Below, in pieces: positions 1 to 12,379 of a stretch of 64,000 nt of DNA. Every line of letters starts with the position of its first letter. The first letter of the stretch is position 1. The translations under genes were made by a program, and so were the position numbers. A model generated the notes under the pieces. That model was not told the origin of the DNA, did not search any database, and was given only the letters and a program-made list of their open reading frames with translations. Origin of the DNA: Hansfordia pulvinata (Eukaryota > Ascomycota > Sordariomycetes > Xylariales); contig BJKQ01000001.1 in assembly GCA_006538405.1 (NCBI GenBank), positions 248,001 through 312,000 on the forward strand, written 5' to 3'.

Positions 1-250
1 CCTCCAGCCAATTTAGCAAATCACACCACGCCATATCCAGCCACATGGTACGTTCCAGCGTCTCGACAAACTGTTTCCAACAAATACAGATCGCTCCCCA
101 AGCAGGAAGCCGAGCTGCCTGCCATCGCTAAGACCAACGGTGTATGGGTGTATATACGCGTCAAACCTGGGCAAAGTAAGTGAATCAGAAGAAAATCAAC
201 GGCGCCGCCAACAAAACCCCCTCAACACTTTCTCTCTCGAGCCGAGAGTT

Positions 251-1827
251 TCAGACCCCGATTTGTCTCCTCGCTTGGGGCAAGTTGATCTCCCCCTCCG
301 AATCAGAACTGTCGTCTGCCCCGGCCTTGTCCAGCATCCGTTCAATATCCTCGTCTTGTATCGTGGGTCGCGATCTGGCTGGCCCAAGACCGGCCGGTAT
401 CGATAGGGATGGCCGCTGTCCTGGGGCGGTCATCCTCCGTCGCGGGGTCCCGTGAGCTTGAGGCGAGCCGTATGGCTCGTCCAGTTGCATCTGACTGGCC
501 TCGCTGGGCGACCTTTCAAATCCAACCCGCTTCCCTGCGCCACTCGCATGTACACCTGGCCTCCCTGTGGGCAGACTTTTGCGGGGGGGCGTGGACGCCT
601 CCGCACCAATGCCCAAGCGCGACGTCGGCAGGGCTGTGCGTGCGGCGTTGGCGGCAGCTCTGTTGTTCTTCATATTTGCCGAGTTCCCCGGGCTGCTCAT
701 AAACATCAACGTCTCCAAAGCCTCCTGCTCGCGCGCGTTTTGGTGCGGCGAAAACAATATCGGGTCGACCTGAGGTGTTCGGCTGGTCTGGGCAGGCGTG
801 CCCTGCAATGGACTAGGCTGGGCCGGTGTGTGAGGAGAAGCCTGGTGTGAGCTGGCGAGGTATGCGGGCGTATGCCGAGCGGTCGAGTTCCGACGGGGGT
901 GCGCCGGGCCGGGCTGACGGGGCTGAATCGAGGCGGGGGGGCCGAGGGCGGGGACATGAGGAGACGTCGAGCTCCGGGGTCGAGAGCCGTTCTCACGCCA
1001 GAAAGACTCGTAGGTGCGACTGGGCGGAGGGATCATGTGAATGGGCGGGGTGGTGATGGAATGTGAGATACCGTGTCTCGCGGCGGTCATGGCGGCGCGA
1101 GGGCTCGCAGAGGGGCCGTGGCGGCCGTAGAGGGTAGAGGTGCTGGAGGCGGGCGAGGCTGCACGCGAGGCGAGCGACTCTACCTCGTCGATAGAGTGGC
1201 TTTGCCAGCCATTGTTGACTTTGACCATGGCGTAAGACAGTTTTGTCTTAAGCTCGGCGGAGAGCTGGTGGAGGAATGAGTGATCAGCCATCGGTCACAC
1301 CGCCGTGGGGCGTCGTTGCGCAGGTGCAGACCGTCTTGTGGTCATTGTCATGCACGTGTGAAATGGAAGCAAAATGCGTGATATCATACCTCTCCTATGC
1401 GGCTCCCCGTGGTTGAGGCCATGCTGACAGTGCTCGTGTTCCTGGAGTGGCCCATGCGCGGCGCAGACGCGGTGGACGTGTTACGCGAGTGCTTAACGAA
1501 GCCGTCGGCCATTCTCTTCCTAGACAGACCGGCGTTGGCCGCGTCGGAGTCGGTTTCCGCCATCCTCTGCTGCTCGGCGGCGAGCTGGGATAGCTGCATC
1601 AACTGGGAGTCTTGACTGGAGGGGCCGTTGACGGTGTCGTGAGTGGTGCTGCCTTCGCTGTCGCTGGCGGGCGGTGTGAAGACGCGGTCGGAATCAGTGG
1701 TCATGGTAGTAGCCTGTGAGCCGTCGACGGGAGAGACGGCGGACTGGCTGTGGTGGTCGAGATGGTGAGCGTGGTGGTGGGAGTGGTGAGGCGACGGGAG
1801 AGTCGCAACGCCCGTCTGCCTATTCAT
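251..1827 (-). CDS. Whi5-like G1/S transcriptional repressor
   Basis: Two exons, 1827-1390 and 1264-251, joined by a phase-0 GT-AG intron of 125 bases (donor GTATGA), give about 483 residues. The Whi5/Nrm1/Srl3 GTB motif lies exactly across the splice: exon 1 ends GSRIGE and exon 2 opens LSAELKTKLSYAMVKVNNGW (residues 147-166). The family represses the SBF/MBF G1/S regulon in the nucleus until G1 cyclin-CDK phosphorylates it. Many SP and TP sites are consistent with that control. The rest is low-complexity Ser/Pro/Ala sequence with a His-rich patch near the N terminus and an acidic DSSDSEGE end, as expected for a disordered inhibitor. The start is the ATG at 1827. An in-frame ATG at 1989 would add 54 residues unlike the family, so I reject it. 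Family assignment is strong; whether it is the Whi5 or Nrm1 paralogue cannot be decided here. Confidence 0.85.
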
Positions 1828-4800
1828 GGCGGCGGACGCGCCGTGGGGCAGCGGGACTGACAGTGGTACCACTGGGCGGAGCAAGCAGACAGGCAGAACA
1901 CGAGTAGAGCGCAGCAGAGGCTGGGGGCGGGTCTGCAAGACGCGTCCTGGAGAGCAGTGAGCGCTTGAGGCCGAGTTGGAATTGGCCAAGGTGGTGAGCA
2001 GCAGTCAAGCGGGCGAGCAGACGGGCGAGCAGACGGCGAGCAGACGGGCAAGCAAGCGGGCAGGCACAGAGCGGGCCCCAGTCAAGTCGTGTGGCCGACG
2101 CGAGGTTAATTGGGCGGCAGAGCGGAGCGGACAGAGCAGGCGTTAGTGGGGACAGGAATAATGGCCGCTGGGTGGCGTCTAGTCGTATCCGTCCGGGGGT
2201 TGGGTTAATAATAATAACGCGGGAGCCGGGCGAGTGCACTGTGCTGGTAATTATTAGAGACTGGTGGGCAGCGCGGGAGGACAGACGAGGCGCGACACGC
2301 AAGGCTTGGGCGAGCCTGCGGCCGGGCTGCGGGAGGTGAAGAGGTCGTGTAGAGCGCGGTGGACAGCCGACCGGGCCGTAAAGCAGGGGCTTACCTGAGG
2401 CAGTTGACAGGCGCCGAGTTGGCGATGATGATGTGCACGTCGGAGTCGGGTTGGGAAGACGGAAGGAGACTTTGGGGCCTGCGAACTGGATGTAGACTTC
2501 CAGCTTGGGGGCGGCCAGCTGAAGGCGGGACAGAGCCAGAGCGAGCGGGCACCGGAGAGCAGTAGGAGTACAGTACCTCCAAAAGCTACGAGTAATCCAG
2601 TCGGCAACTTCCTCAGCAAAGAAAGAGACTCGCGTAGGCAGGATCGTTGCGTGGCCGGCTGCGTGAGCGGTTTGGGATCACGCGTACGGGGAAGGAGCAG
2701 GCGGCTGCCTCGCACGCGCCGCGCGGTACAGGCGCCGGCGGTGGCCCACAAGTAGTGGTACCGGGTGTGCCGCGGGTGCAGATGTTAGGGCTGGGTACGG
2801 GAGACTCGCGTGGGCGGGACCAGAGCACGGGATGCTTGTACCTCGACTCGCACCTGGAGCAGGGATGGAGCAGGTACGCGATAGAGGCAGAATGGACGCG
2901 GTGGGAAGGCACCACGCGGCGGACTCATGATGACGGCAGCGGAGGCTCGTACCTCGGGTTGGGGCTGGCGGTCAGGCGTAGGGTCAGGTACTTGCTGCCA
3001 CGCTCCGATCGAGAGTCATGTTCTTGTTTCGCCTTCAATACGGGAACAAAGAACGCATCCGACCAGTCTCAACAACATTGCCAGTCCAGAAATTCTACAG
3101 CATGGGCGGCTGACGGGCCCGGCTCCCTGCGAGACCGCGGATCGGCACCCCGGTGGATTCGTCTTGCTCGCTCGTTCACACCTTTTCAGTCGACTCGACT
3201 CGCCCCGGCCCGCCGTTGCCCTGCACGCCGCCGCTGTCTCGCTGCTCGACTTGCGCCCACAAGGTTTGACAACTCATTCCGAAATTCCGCGCAGTCCACA
3301 TTATCCTACCCAGTGCGGGCGTCTCTGGCTCTCCTGGCCCCCAGGTCCCGCCGTGCCCTCCTCTTGCGCCTGTCAAATTCGAATTCGCGTGCTTGTCGCC
3401 AGTTCGGCTGGGTCGACCGAGCCGCAGCACCACTGCTGCCGCCGAGTGGGATAAGGGCCCGTGCTGGCTGAGACGTGTTGTCACCGGACCCCGGACTGCT
3501 TTGGTGCGCTTGGCCTGCCCACCGCGCAAGCTAACGTCGAGTTACGAGCGCCTTTCCTCCGCCGACCCTCTTGTCCCATCGGCACATAACCAATAAGCCT
3601 CGGCCTGTCGTCCACAAGTTCCCGTAGGGCCTGGGTCTGGGCGCGTACACATATGGCTGAGCAGGCCAGTCGCAGACTTTTCTTTGTGTTGGCTCGCAAC
3701 GCCAGAGCTCTTGAAGGCGGCCCGGCGTTCACGTCCACTCCCCGCGCGACAGCCAGGTCAAGTGGGAAGCCCACTCTCAAACATCAAACACCCAATGACC
3801 GGAAGGATGGAACGGACGGTCTACCCCTTTCAGAGGACCCGGCAGCGTAGCCCTTCACGAGTCGCGGTCTTCAGGTAATAAAGCGCAAGGCTCAAGCAAC
3901 CGAGACGCAGGGGTTAGGCCGATGGGTTCGGCACACTGACACGAATCGGTAGCGATCGCGTCAGCGGCAGCGTTAAGCGTCAGGGGGAACAGGCCAAGCA
4001 GGGGCGCCCGCCGTTCGCACCCCGGAAGAGCACGGCCAGACGGGCGCCGTGGCCACGGTGGGCAGGCAGGTGGATGCGCGCGATGCGCTGGAATTCGGCT
4101 CAATAGGCCTGGTCCGTCCTCCAGCTCCGGTTTTAGTTAGCCGGCTGGGCCTGGCTCCCGGGGGTTTGAGGTGTGGGCGGGGGCGTGGGATTGGAGCAAC
4201 TCGGAGCCCTCTTGGCGGGGGCACCGGGACACGAACGGCAGGACAGAACAGTGTCTGATGAATCGTCCTGTCAACTTGTCATGGCCTTGCTGGCGACCAG
4301 GATGCCAACGGAGGTTCAGCAAGATGGTCTCACTGCTTTCTTTGGGCAGCGTCTGGCCTCACAAGTCCGGCTGCCGTCTGGTCTGGTTATGGCGCCCCGA
4401 ACACAGCCGCCCGCTACTCCGCAGCCCGACGCGGTTGGCGACGCGACTGGGAGAAACCCCCGCCACCGACAATTGGATCCTCCTACCCACTTCCGGCACC
4501 GCGTTATCAGGCACTAACGCCCTCTTGCAGTCGACGGCGCCACGCCCACCACATGACCAGTTCTGTCCCGAGCGCAGGCCCTCTCACCGCCTGAGCAGGG
4601 CGAGGCTAGAGAGAAACCGCGAGGGCGTCTCAACACGGGGTTTCACTGGGTCAATCGTGGGAGCAAAATGCAGCCCCGTTCGCACAGAGCACATCAGGAT
4701 TACCCGTCCGGCCCCCATCCGTCGCAGCCCCTTTATATACCTCGTCATCTATCAGAGGCACCGGGACGGCACAGCCACCCAAACAAGACCCCGTCAACAA

Positions 4801-7800
4801 ATACGCCCAGTAAACAAATAAACACCTCTGCGATTGAACGGCGAATCGCGTCGCAGCGAGTGCTGGCGATGACGTGGACGCTTTACCGCCCCCTCATCAA
4901 CGCGTCGTGCTGAGGTGTACAAGTACCTGACTCGTCCACTCCGCAACGCGCCGCGAGGGTACTTGACAGGCGTGGCTGGTCAGTGCGGCACACCCTGTCT
5001 GCACACGCGGGCTACGGGGCGCCGAGGAGAGCTACTTGACGGATCCAGAGCCCTGCCTTCAAGTGACCGTACCGCCCCCGCAAAGATGACGCGATCGCGA
5101 TGCGATGCGCTGCCCCGGTCTCCTCGTCAGTGCCCGTGCCCGTGCCCGTGCACTCGCGTACTCGTAGACTGCAAGCGTCTACGAGGGACCGCATTCGGTG
5201 GTGGATTAGTTGGAAGTTTTAGCAAGAGCAGGTTCAGGTCATGATGGAGCCCGCCGGCCGCGATCCCGGCGCGTGCGCAAAGCGCGAGTGTACTTGTATG
5301 CCGCACAACCAGTTGCGAGTCGCTCATGCGCCAAAAAACACGTCGTCACGTGACGGATATGCCGCCTCCCGCTCACAAATGCGACACATGCAAAGGAGTG
5401 CCTGTGCTTTGCCGCAGAGGATGCTTGACAGTGTAGCCGCTGTAGCGATTGCATCTTCCCTGGCAAGAGTGGTGGCATTGACAGATGCTGCCCACGTAGA
5501 GTGAGCGCTACAGCCAGAAGCAAGTGCCCGTGCTGGTGAGGAATGCGCCTGTCGGCGCACGCTGCGCTGCCGTAGCCTCCAAGTCAGCTGAGCACGAGTT
5601 GAGCACATATGAGGGCGGCGAATTTTGGTCACATCGCCTATACCTCATTTGACGGATATGTTCGGAACGGTCACAGCGTTTTGAGAAGACGTGTGCAATC
5701 ACAGATCAAGTGGTGGAGGATGGCGACTTGCGTGCTTAGCGAGTCCAATTGTCAATCTTATCAAAGAATATCATTTACATCATTCGGGCAGTCCACACCA
5801 TTGCCCAGCGTATTCCAGTAGCCGGTTCGGAATCATTGGGAGATAGACATCAAATTTCGACGCCAACATTCGGAACTTGCGCTATGGGTTGTGCATCAGC
5901 GAGAAGGGGGAATAGGGGCTGGCGACTCGGGCCTTCCGCCGACACTGGTAGAGATGCTGGCCAGGTTCATCGTGTCGCCTAGACGTGTCTGGCCCCCCAG
6001 CGAGCGGCGCAGGCTGCCACATCCCTGCCGGTGGCAATGACGGCTTGACGCCCCGGCGCTCGGGGAAGGGGAAGGGGAAGGACAGCCACCCCTTCATCCC
6101 CAGGGCGTGCCGTCGGCGACAAGCTTTGAGATGGCCGGGGGCGCACGCCGGCAGGGCGTGGCAGCTGCGGTGTTCTTATCGCCCTCTCGGCGATCCATCG
6201 TCCAAAGCTCAGTCGCGCGTCGTGGAAGGCGAACGGCGCTGAGACCCGGATTGCCAGCCGGCGTGGGGGTGGGGATGAAGATGTTGAAGATGTTGAAGAT
6301 GTTGAAGATGTTGAAGATGTTAAAAATCATGAATGGGATTTTTAGCCCGTCTTTAGGTGCCATTTGGGAATTGAGTTAAATAGAACGCCACGGCCCACGA
6401 GACCGATCCTGTGGCCTCCAGGTGCGCTCGTTGAGTATTGTGTTGCACGATACAGCTGGGAAGAAATCGATTATGTTAGAGAAGCCTTAATATCACGCCG
6501 CGAAGGCTGAGAATGGGAGCGTAAATGTAGACGATATTAAGAGTCCGAGCTTACCTGTCCTGGAGCCAGTGGGCGCCGAATGATACCTACCGTACATCCT
6601 CACGCGCGGGCACCTTATCGAGCCCAGGGGGCGAGGTCGGCCTCTGGTAACACTATTTTGGCAGTCCAGACCTGGACTTATGGGCTACGCTGCGGACAAT
6701 GTTGAATCACCTGATCCACCTCCGAGGATGCCGTGATAATTGAGGGTCGCACAGAGAATAGAAAGCCTCTGATGATGGCAATATCGAGTAAGCGGATTGT
6801 CATGGATGTTTCTGTGATGAAGGAAGCGGCCAGGTGCGTTTCGCCCTGCAATGGCCCGCCACCACTTCCCCCTCCCTCCCAGGCCCTGTGACAGAGCCCC
6901 CTCTCCCATAAATGAAATCGATGGGGGTCAGGGGCAAAGTGTGGCGTCGGGCGAGCCCTCTATTGTCGAGTGTCAAGTTAGTGAGGAGGATGCCTCGGAC
7001 TTCGCCAACAGAAACAACGGGAAATAAGAGCGCACCGATTCGTGAGGTGAGGGGGCGAGAGGGGAACCCATCAGCACCGGACTCGACCGGGGCAAGCCCT
7101 CCAGCAGCTGCCATCTCGTAGACGGCCAGCGTGTGCCGGGGACTTGTATGTGTTGAATAGATGTGTGTCAATGGCGAAGATGGCTTGAAGATCGTTGGAC
7201 ACGAGATGAATTTGCAGGTTTGTGGTGAGATGAGACTGGGTCTGGTCTTATAGACGGCCCGGTGCCCATGGGCCGAGCCAACGTCAACAACAAGAACAAA
7301 AACAATGATATGGATGTCGCATTTGGAGGCACGCCATAGCCTTTCGCCGAGGCACTGTTAAAACTAACTTTGCGTACCTGCATACACGGGGCCGAGGCCT
7401 CGGACAGTGCTGCGATGCAAGCCCCTGCCTAGTACGTATCCGAGATCTCGTGTTACAAAGCGTTTAGTCCCATCACATCCACCGGCTCAATGAATTGTGC
7501 CCCAAACAGTCGTCTTTCCCGCTTACTGGGAAGGTCGTCTGAGTTCAGGAGCTCGAGCTCATGCCAGATGCGAAGTGTGTCGCACGGATGACCCCCCGCC
7601 TGCCTGGACAGCCATATCAACCCCCAGCTTATGCATTATTCATTCTGCAGTCCTGCGACCTAATGATCGGATCCAGTCCGTCATGATTTGCTGGCGGGAC
7701 CCCTCCTGCAACAGATCTTTCTGCGCAGTGGCCCTGGCTGACCTCACTTGACAAACCCAACTCTGCCCTCAGGGTGGGTTGAGATTACCATATCGCTTGC

Positions 7801-8890
7801 ATTCTGATCTAGAGTTTCGCAGCCTTCAGCATTGAGTCAATGGCAAGAGCTGAGGTGAAAGTACGCATCGACCACGGGACACTGACTAGATGCTTGGTAT
7901 CTTGCAGCCATCAATATTGAGCTGCTGGCCAGAGAATAGCTAAGTTGGACGGTGGATCACTTGAGACACGGCGAGGTTTACGGCACCCAAGTGCGTCCAC
8001 CGGCTGATCAACTCCGGTCTGAGTGGTCGAACCGAGTATTGCCTTCTCAGTCTCCGTGGTGTCGAGCTTTAGGTATTTGCACACAAGGGGAAAGCAATAC
8101 TTGTGCATTCACAGTCGGTGCTGTTTATTACGAGATGTGGAAAGCTAAAGGCAGGTAGGACAGGAATACGGAGACGCTGTTTAAGCCTAGCTCATGCAGA
8201 GCGCGCAGTGGGAATGGCGGGCATCAAGATTGGCCATCTGCGAACATGCACGACACGGTAGCCTTGCAGTTGCGTTGTCGAGCGGCTGGAATCAAAGATC
8301 AGCACATCAAAGTGGATCTGTGAGCTGGGCGGCAGCGTCGAAGATTGAAGATAGCAGCGGGCTCACATGGGCTTTGCGGCGATGGCCAGATCGAGATGAT
8401 CAGTTATCCATGTATCGAGGCGCTCGGATATCGCCCCCTCGGACACGGCTTACTGGCATATCTGCCGCGGCCTAGCCGTCGTGGGACTAGTGCCGTGACG
8501 ACGGTTGATTGGTTACGTCATGGGCCTCTTGAAGCAGCCGGGGGGAGCTTTTGCTACGCTGGAATGGCAGGAGCAAGACGGGAAAAGGCCTGGAATGGAT
8601 ACATGATACTTGCAAAGAGGCGTGCGCGGGTCGCTGGGCGGGCTCGCGTGCCCTTGCTGGCCCAAACCTGCTTTCCCTTGCAAGCCGGGCCCATCTGCCC
8701 ATCTGCCCACCCGCCGTCGCCCGCTGTCGCATGTCACATGTTCCTGTTCCACTGGCCATCCATCTCGTGATAATTTTCTCCCACCTCACCTCCTTCGCCC
8801 TCAAAACCACCGCGCTGACCATCCGCCGCTCCGTCAATCTACCCTCGCGCTATCCCGATCCTCGTCCACTGTAGCTACCACCCGATCAAC
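1828..8890. other. 7 kb without a supported gene
   Basis: I find no frame here with recognisable protein similarity or a convincing exon chain. The part next to 1828 is presumably the Whi5 promoter and leader, with CT-rich and CAG/GCG-rich tracts. Open frames of up to 274 codons (for example 2647-3471, plus) are Arg/Ser/Pro-rich and match what chance gives in GC-rich DNA. The stretch holds a 9-base tandem repeat at 6277-6321, a GTGCCC repeat near 5131-5152 and ACTCGTA/TACGAGT motifs at 2587 and 5160. From about 6.4 kb the base composition is more balanced than in the flanking genes. Confidence 0.6.
6277..6321. repeat. 9-base tandem repeat, five perfect copies
   Basis: Five uninterrupted copies of GAAGATGTT. 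A tract of multiples of three stays open in several frames, which explains the repetitive KML or NIF peptides it would encode. No gene is supported around it. Confidence 0.95.
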
Positions 8891-9670
8891 AGTACGTTCT
8901 GCTCCCTGACATCACCATCCATACGCCTGCCCAGACCACGCCATGCGACATTTACCCTGCTTCTTGTCGCGCAATCTGCTAACACGCCCGCCCCAGTGTC
9001 TTACGCCGATGCCGCTGCCGCTGGTCCCAAGCAGTCTCCTGAGGAGGTAAGCAGTCCACACCACAAAACACCCCGCACCTGAATGCGACTCAGTCCTATG
9101 AGCCATATCCCACCACCCGAGCAAAACATTGACCCGGCCCCCCAGGCTGCTGCCCCCCAGCCACCCAGCGTCGTGACCAACGAGACCGCCAGCACCGGCT
9201 CCCTGGTCGACGTCGACACTCCCTCGGTTCACACCGTCCCCTCGGACTACGCCGAGCAGGAGGTCAAGACCGACACCCAGGCCGTGCGCCAGGCCATTGA
9301 GGACGAGGCGGCCCGCGCCCGCGCCGAGGCCGAGCTGCTCAAGAAGAAGAGCGCCAAAAAGGGCCGCAAGGCCGACTCCTTCCTGACCCGGTGGTTCGGC
9401 GAGCTCGACGACAACACCAGCAAGGCCCTCGTCGCCGCCAACCTCGCCTCCGTCATCGGCCTCGGCTCCTACCTGGGCTACAAGGGCTTCGGCCTGTACG
9501 AGCGCGGCCGCCTGGACTCCAAGGCCGTCGGCCTCGGTCTCGGCGTTGTCGCCGCCGTCGGCGTTGTGGAGGGCTTCTTTGGCCGGTAAGCCCGCTACCC
9601 GCCCGCGAATACGACTGGACCAAGCTAACTGGCTACTAGCTACCTGTACAAGGGCAAGAAGTCGAACTAA
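8891..9670 (+). CDS. OM14-like mitochondrial outer-membrane protein
   Basis: Four coding pieces, 8891, 8997-9046, 9146-9585 and 9640-9670, give 173 residues. Only the A of the start codon is in the first exon. A GTACGT...CTAAC...CAG intron follows and TG opens the next exon, so the ATG is assembled by splicing. The protein starts MSYADAAAAGPKQSPEE, the N terminus I recall for fungal members of this family. A charged Ala/Glu/Lys helix is followed by RKADSFLTRWF and two hydrophobic segments (about residues 117-135 and 140-160), then the basic tail YLYKGKKSN. From memory this matches the OM14 C-terminal family of the outer mitochondrial membrane. The yeast protein is linked to cytosolic ribosome docking and porin. 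The later introns are phase 0 and phase 2 with good branch points. The downstream oxidase gene is convergent. Assignment is from pattern memory only. Confidence 0.8.
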
Positions 9671-10311
9671 AGTCGCCCAGAACTCTAGAATGGCCCAGCA
9701 CCCGCGCAATGCGACAGACGGCGCCTTAATCTCTTGGACGAGCCACGATACCAGCGATGACTGCGCGTGTGGAGGGGGGATGCTGTTTTCACATTAATGT
9801 CTTGGACCCGACGAGTCGGTTCTCTACTCAGACTTTTTTTTTCGCGTTACGAACAGAGGAAGGCGACGGAGGCAGAGGAGGGCAGGATGGTTGTCGCGTC
9901 GAATACCCCATTATGTTGACTGGAGGCGCCCAGTGCCCAGGACTGCGCGGCGGGCAGACCCAGATGCTTCGATGCAACCGCGTCGACCTGTACAGCCTTT
10001 GGGCCTTGATTGGGTTGAGGAGTACTCTGGGGAAGGTGTACATCAGTTCGTGAATCAAATCAGATACCTGTTGGATTACTTGTTGTCACAGTAAAGCGGC
10101 AGTCTCGAGTGCAGGCCAATGAAGTCTGTAACGTGCTGCAGTGATAGCAGGTTCAGTTAAAAGTATTGTATTACGAATTGTCAACGTCTAAAGCCCCGTC
10201 AAAGACCAATGGACGACTGGGCACTTACGGCCATCCGTCTGTCCATCATGTATCCACCTGTCCATCCATCGATTGACACTGGCGGGCCCGCGCAACACTG
10301 CCGACAGAGCA
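9671..10311. other. Convergent intergenic region
   Basis: Shared 3' flank of the OM14-like gene (plus) and the L-amino-acid oxidase gene (minus). It holds short T-rich tracts (near 9832-9841) and AT-richer sequence that probably carries both polyadenylation regions. I see no gene. Confidence 0.6.
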
Positions 10312-12180
10312 TCACAGCCACCTGCCCATCCACTCGCGGTTGACGCGCTTGGCCTCGTCGACGAGCCCCATCTCGAGCAGCAGCTGGACGGTGCCGCGGG
10401 CGGCGGAGTGGAGGGAGGAGCTGACCCAGGCATGGGTCGGGGCGGTGTGCTCGCCGATGAAGATGGTGCGGTGCTCGGTGGCGTGGTAGGCGGGGATGTA
10501 GGCGCGGTGCTGCGCGACGTCCGGGCGGGCCCAGCTGGTGCCGATGGAGGGCTCGTCGAGCCAGCACAGGCGCTCGTAGACCCCAGCGTAGTGGTCCCGG
10601 GCCTGCTCGCCGTGCAGCGAGGCGACGGAGTCGAGGGCGCGCGCGGCGTGCTCGTCGGGCGTCAGGGAGGAGAAGCGGCTGCTCCAGTCGCCGCCGCGGT
10701 ACTGCACGATCAGGCCCGGGCGGGGGCCCGTCTCGTTGAGGCCGTAGACCGGGTAATACAGGGCGCCCATGGCGGCGTCGGCGGGCTCCGACTTGCCGCC
10801 GAGGATGGGGCGGTCGCCGCGCTCCCAGAAGCGCTCGCGGAAGAGCAGGGCCACCTTGCAGGCGTCCTTAAAGCGCAGGCCGCGCTCCGAAATGGCGCGC
10901 GTCAGCTGCGGGGAGAAGGGGGGCAAGGCGGTCATCATGCGCGTCATGGTGAAGGGGGCCGAGACGACGGTGTAGTCGTAGTCGCGCGACTGGGAGCCGT
11001 CGGCCGCGGGCGCGGCGGTGGACTGGTTGGCGCGGTCGGCGGGCGCGCTGTCGACCCACGACAGGCGGGTGACGTTGTGGTGCTTGTCGGGGCCGCCCGA
11101 GGAGGAGGAGGAGGGCACGGCCTCGATGCTGCGGACCTGGCGGTTGAGGACGAGGCGGTCGCGGACGAGGGGCAGGAAGGCCTCGCCGATGCGGCTGAAG
11201 CCGCGGTCGACGCACCACCACTCGGTCAGGCCGGCGGCGGCGCGGCCGCCGTCCTGGGCCAGGTTGGCGTTGTGCGTCATCTCGTCCCAGAAGACGTCGT
11301 AGTCGGTGGACGTGCGGATGGCGTCGACGACCTGCTCGCTGGCGCCCCACGCGTTGCGCATCATGCCCTGCTGGCTGACGTCGTCGAGCCCGCGGTCCAT
11401 GGCGCGGCGGTGCGCGCGCCACGGGTCCCGCACGATCGACCGCAGCGTCTCCTCGTCCCGCAGGATGGCGTCCATGCGCGCCTTGACGGCGCGGTACTCG
11501 TCCGTGTCGAGCGGGGCCGGCCCGGCCAGCGCGCCCGAGGCGTCGGCGGCCACCTCGGCGCGCGTGGGGACGCCGCCGCCGCCGGTGCCCTTGGCCAGGC
11601 GGCCGGTGCCGAGGGCCAGCAGCTCGTTGGGCGAGTGCTGGATCCAGGGGATGAAGTCGACGCGCAGGTCGTCGCGGCCCGCGGCGGCGTTGCGCGCGTT
11701 GAGCGCGTCGGCCAGCTGCCAGACCATGGCGTGGTCCGAGTACTCGAGGGTCGCGTTGTCGCTGGCGAAGGTCAGCCGGCGCGGCAGCCGCATGGGCCCC
11801 ATCTCGGCCCACTCCCCCGTGCCGCCGACGAAGACGGTGCGCAGGCGCCCGCCGACCCGGGGCCCGGCCTCGATGAGCTCCCAGCCCCGCAGGCCCACGC
11901 TTTCGAGCATCAGCGCCGTGGCCAGGCCCGCCACCCCGGCGCCCACGATGGCCACCGTCGCGTTGCGCGCCCGCGCCAGGTCCGCCGGGTCCGTCGTCGC
12001 GTTGATCGCCGCCACGCCCTCGAACCAGGCCCCCAGCGCGTCGAAGTCGCTGAGCAGCGGCTTGCAGGCCGGCTGGTCGTCGGCGCCGGGACTGCTGCTG
12101 CTGCTGCTGCTGCTCGGGGCCGCCGAGACCACGGTCGACGCCGCGAGGGCCGCGAGGGCCTTGGTGAGGGTGGCTCGCAT
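10312..12180 (-). CDS. Secreted L-amino-acid oxidase-like flavoenzyme
   Basis: One uninterrupted frame of 622 codons. Residues 1-20 form a signal peptide ending in SAAP, followed by a polyserine run. A Rossmann FAD-binding motif, VAIVGAGVAGLATALMLE (about 77-94), is followed by EAGPRVGGRLRT and EMGPMRLP, the usual order in flavin-containing amine oxidoreductases of the L-amino-acid oxidase type. The C-terminal flavin motif GEHTAPTHAWVSSSLHSAARG is also present. Known enzymes deaminate L-amino acids to 2-oxo acids with release of ammonia and hydrogen peroxide; secreted fungal ones serve nitrogen scavenging or antagonism. The signal peptide implies export, and several N-x-S/T sites fit glycosylation. 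The gene is intronless and extremely GC-rich at third positions. A TATA element lies about 200 bases upstream of the start. Substrate specificity cannot be read from the sequence. Confidence 0.87.
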   Translation of the reverse strand: MRATLTKALAALAASTVVSAAPSSSSSSSSPGADDQPACKPLLSDFDALGAWFEGVAAINATTDPADLARARNATVAIVGAGVAGLATALMLESVGLRGWELIEAGPRVGGRLRTVFVGGTGEWAEMGPMRLPRRLTFASDNATLEYSDHAMVWQLADALNARNAAAGRDDLRVDFIPWIQHSPNELLALGTGRLAKGTGGGGVPTRAEVAADASGALAGPAPLDTDEYRAVKARMDAILRDEETLRSIVRDPWRAHRRAMDRGLDDVSQQGMMRNAWGASEQVVDAIRTSTDYDVFWDEMTHNANLAQDGGRAAAGLTEWWCVDRGFSRIGEAFLPLVRDRLVLNRQVRSIEAVPSSSSSGGPDKHHNVTRLSWVDSAPADRANQSTAAPAADGSQSRDYDYTVVSAPFTMTRMMTALPPFSPQLTRAISERGLRFKDACKVALLFRERFWERGDRPILGGKSEPADAAMGALYYPVYGLNETGPRPGLIVQYRGGDWSSRFSSLTPDEHAARALDSVASLHGEQARDHYAGVYERLCWLDEPSIGTSWARPDVAQHRAYIPAYHATEHRTIFIGEHTAPTHAWVSSSLHSAARGTVQLLLEMGLVDEAKRVNREWMGRWL

Positions 12181-12379
12181 CGGGGGGTTGGCGGGGACGG
12201 TGGATGTGAGAGGGGTGAGCGAGGGGAGGGGGGCTCTTTGGGAAAGGGTAGGCAGTTCCGCTCCGATCAGTGGGCAAGTGTCGCCGTAGAGGGAGTGTTC
12301 TCGTTGTGTGCTTCGGCCGTCGCGTGCTGTCGTGGTTCGAACACTGGGATCAGAGTGGCGCGGCGTGCTCGCTCAAGGC

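Noticed and set aside
1825..1989. Upstream in-frame ATG at 1989 as the Whi5 start
   Set aside because: It adds 54 residues of unconserved Pro/Leu/Arg-rich sequence; the ATG at 1827 gives a plausible N terminus.
2647..3471. 274-codon plus frame as a gene upstream of Whi5
   Set aside because: Arg/Ser/Pro-rich, no domain, and other frames are open over the same stretch, as expected in GC-rich DNA.
12330..12350. GGTTCGAACAC as a tRNA B box
   Set aside because: No pairing T stem, anticodon arm or acceptor stem can be built around it.
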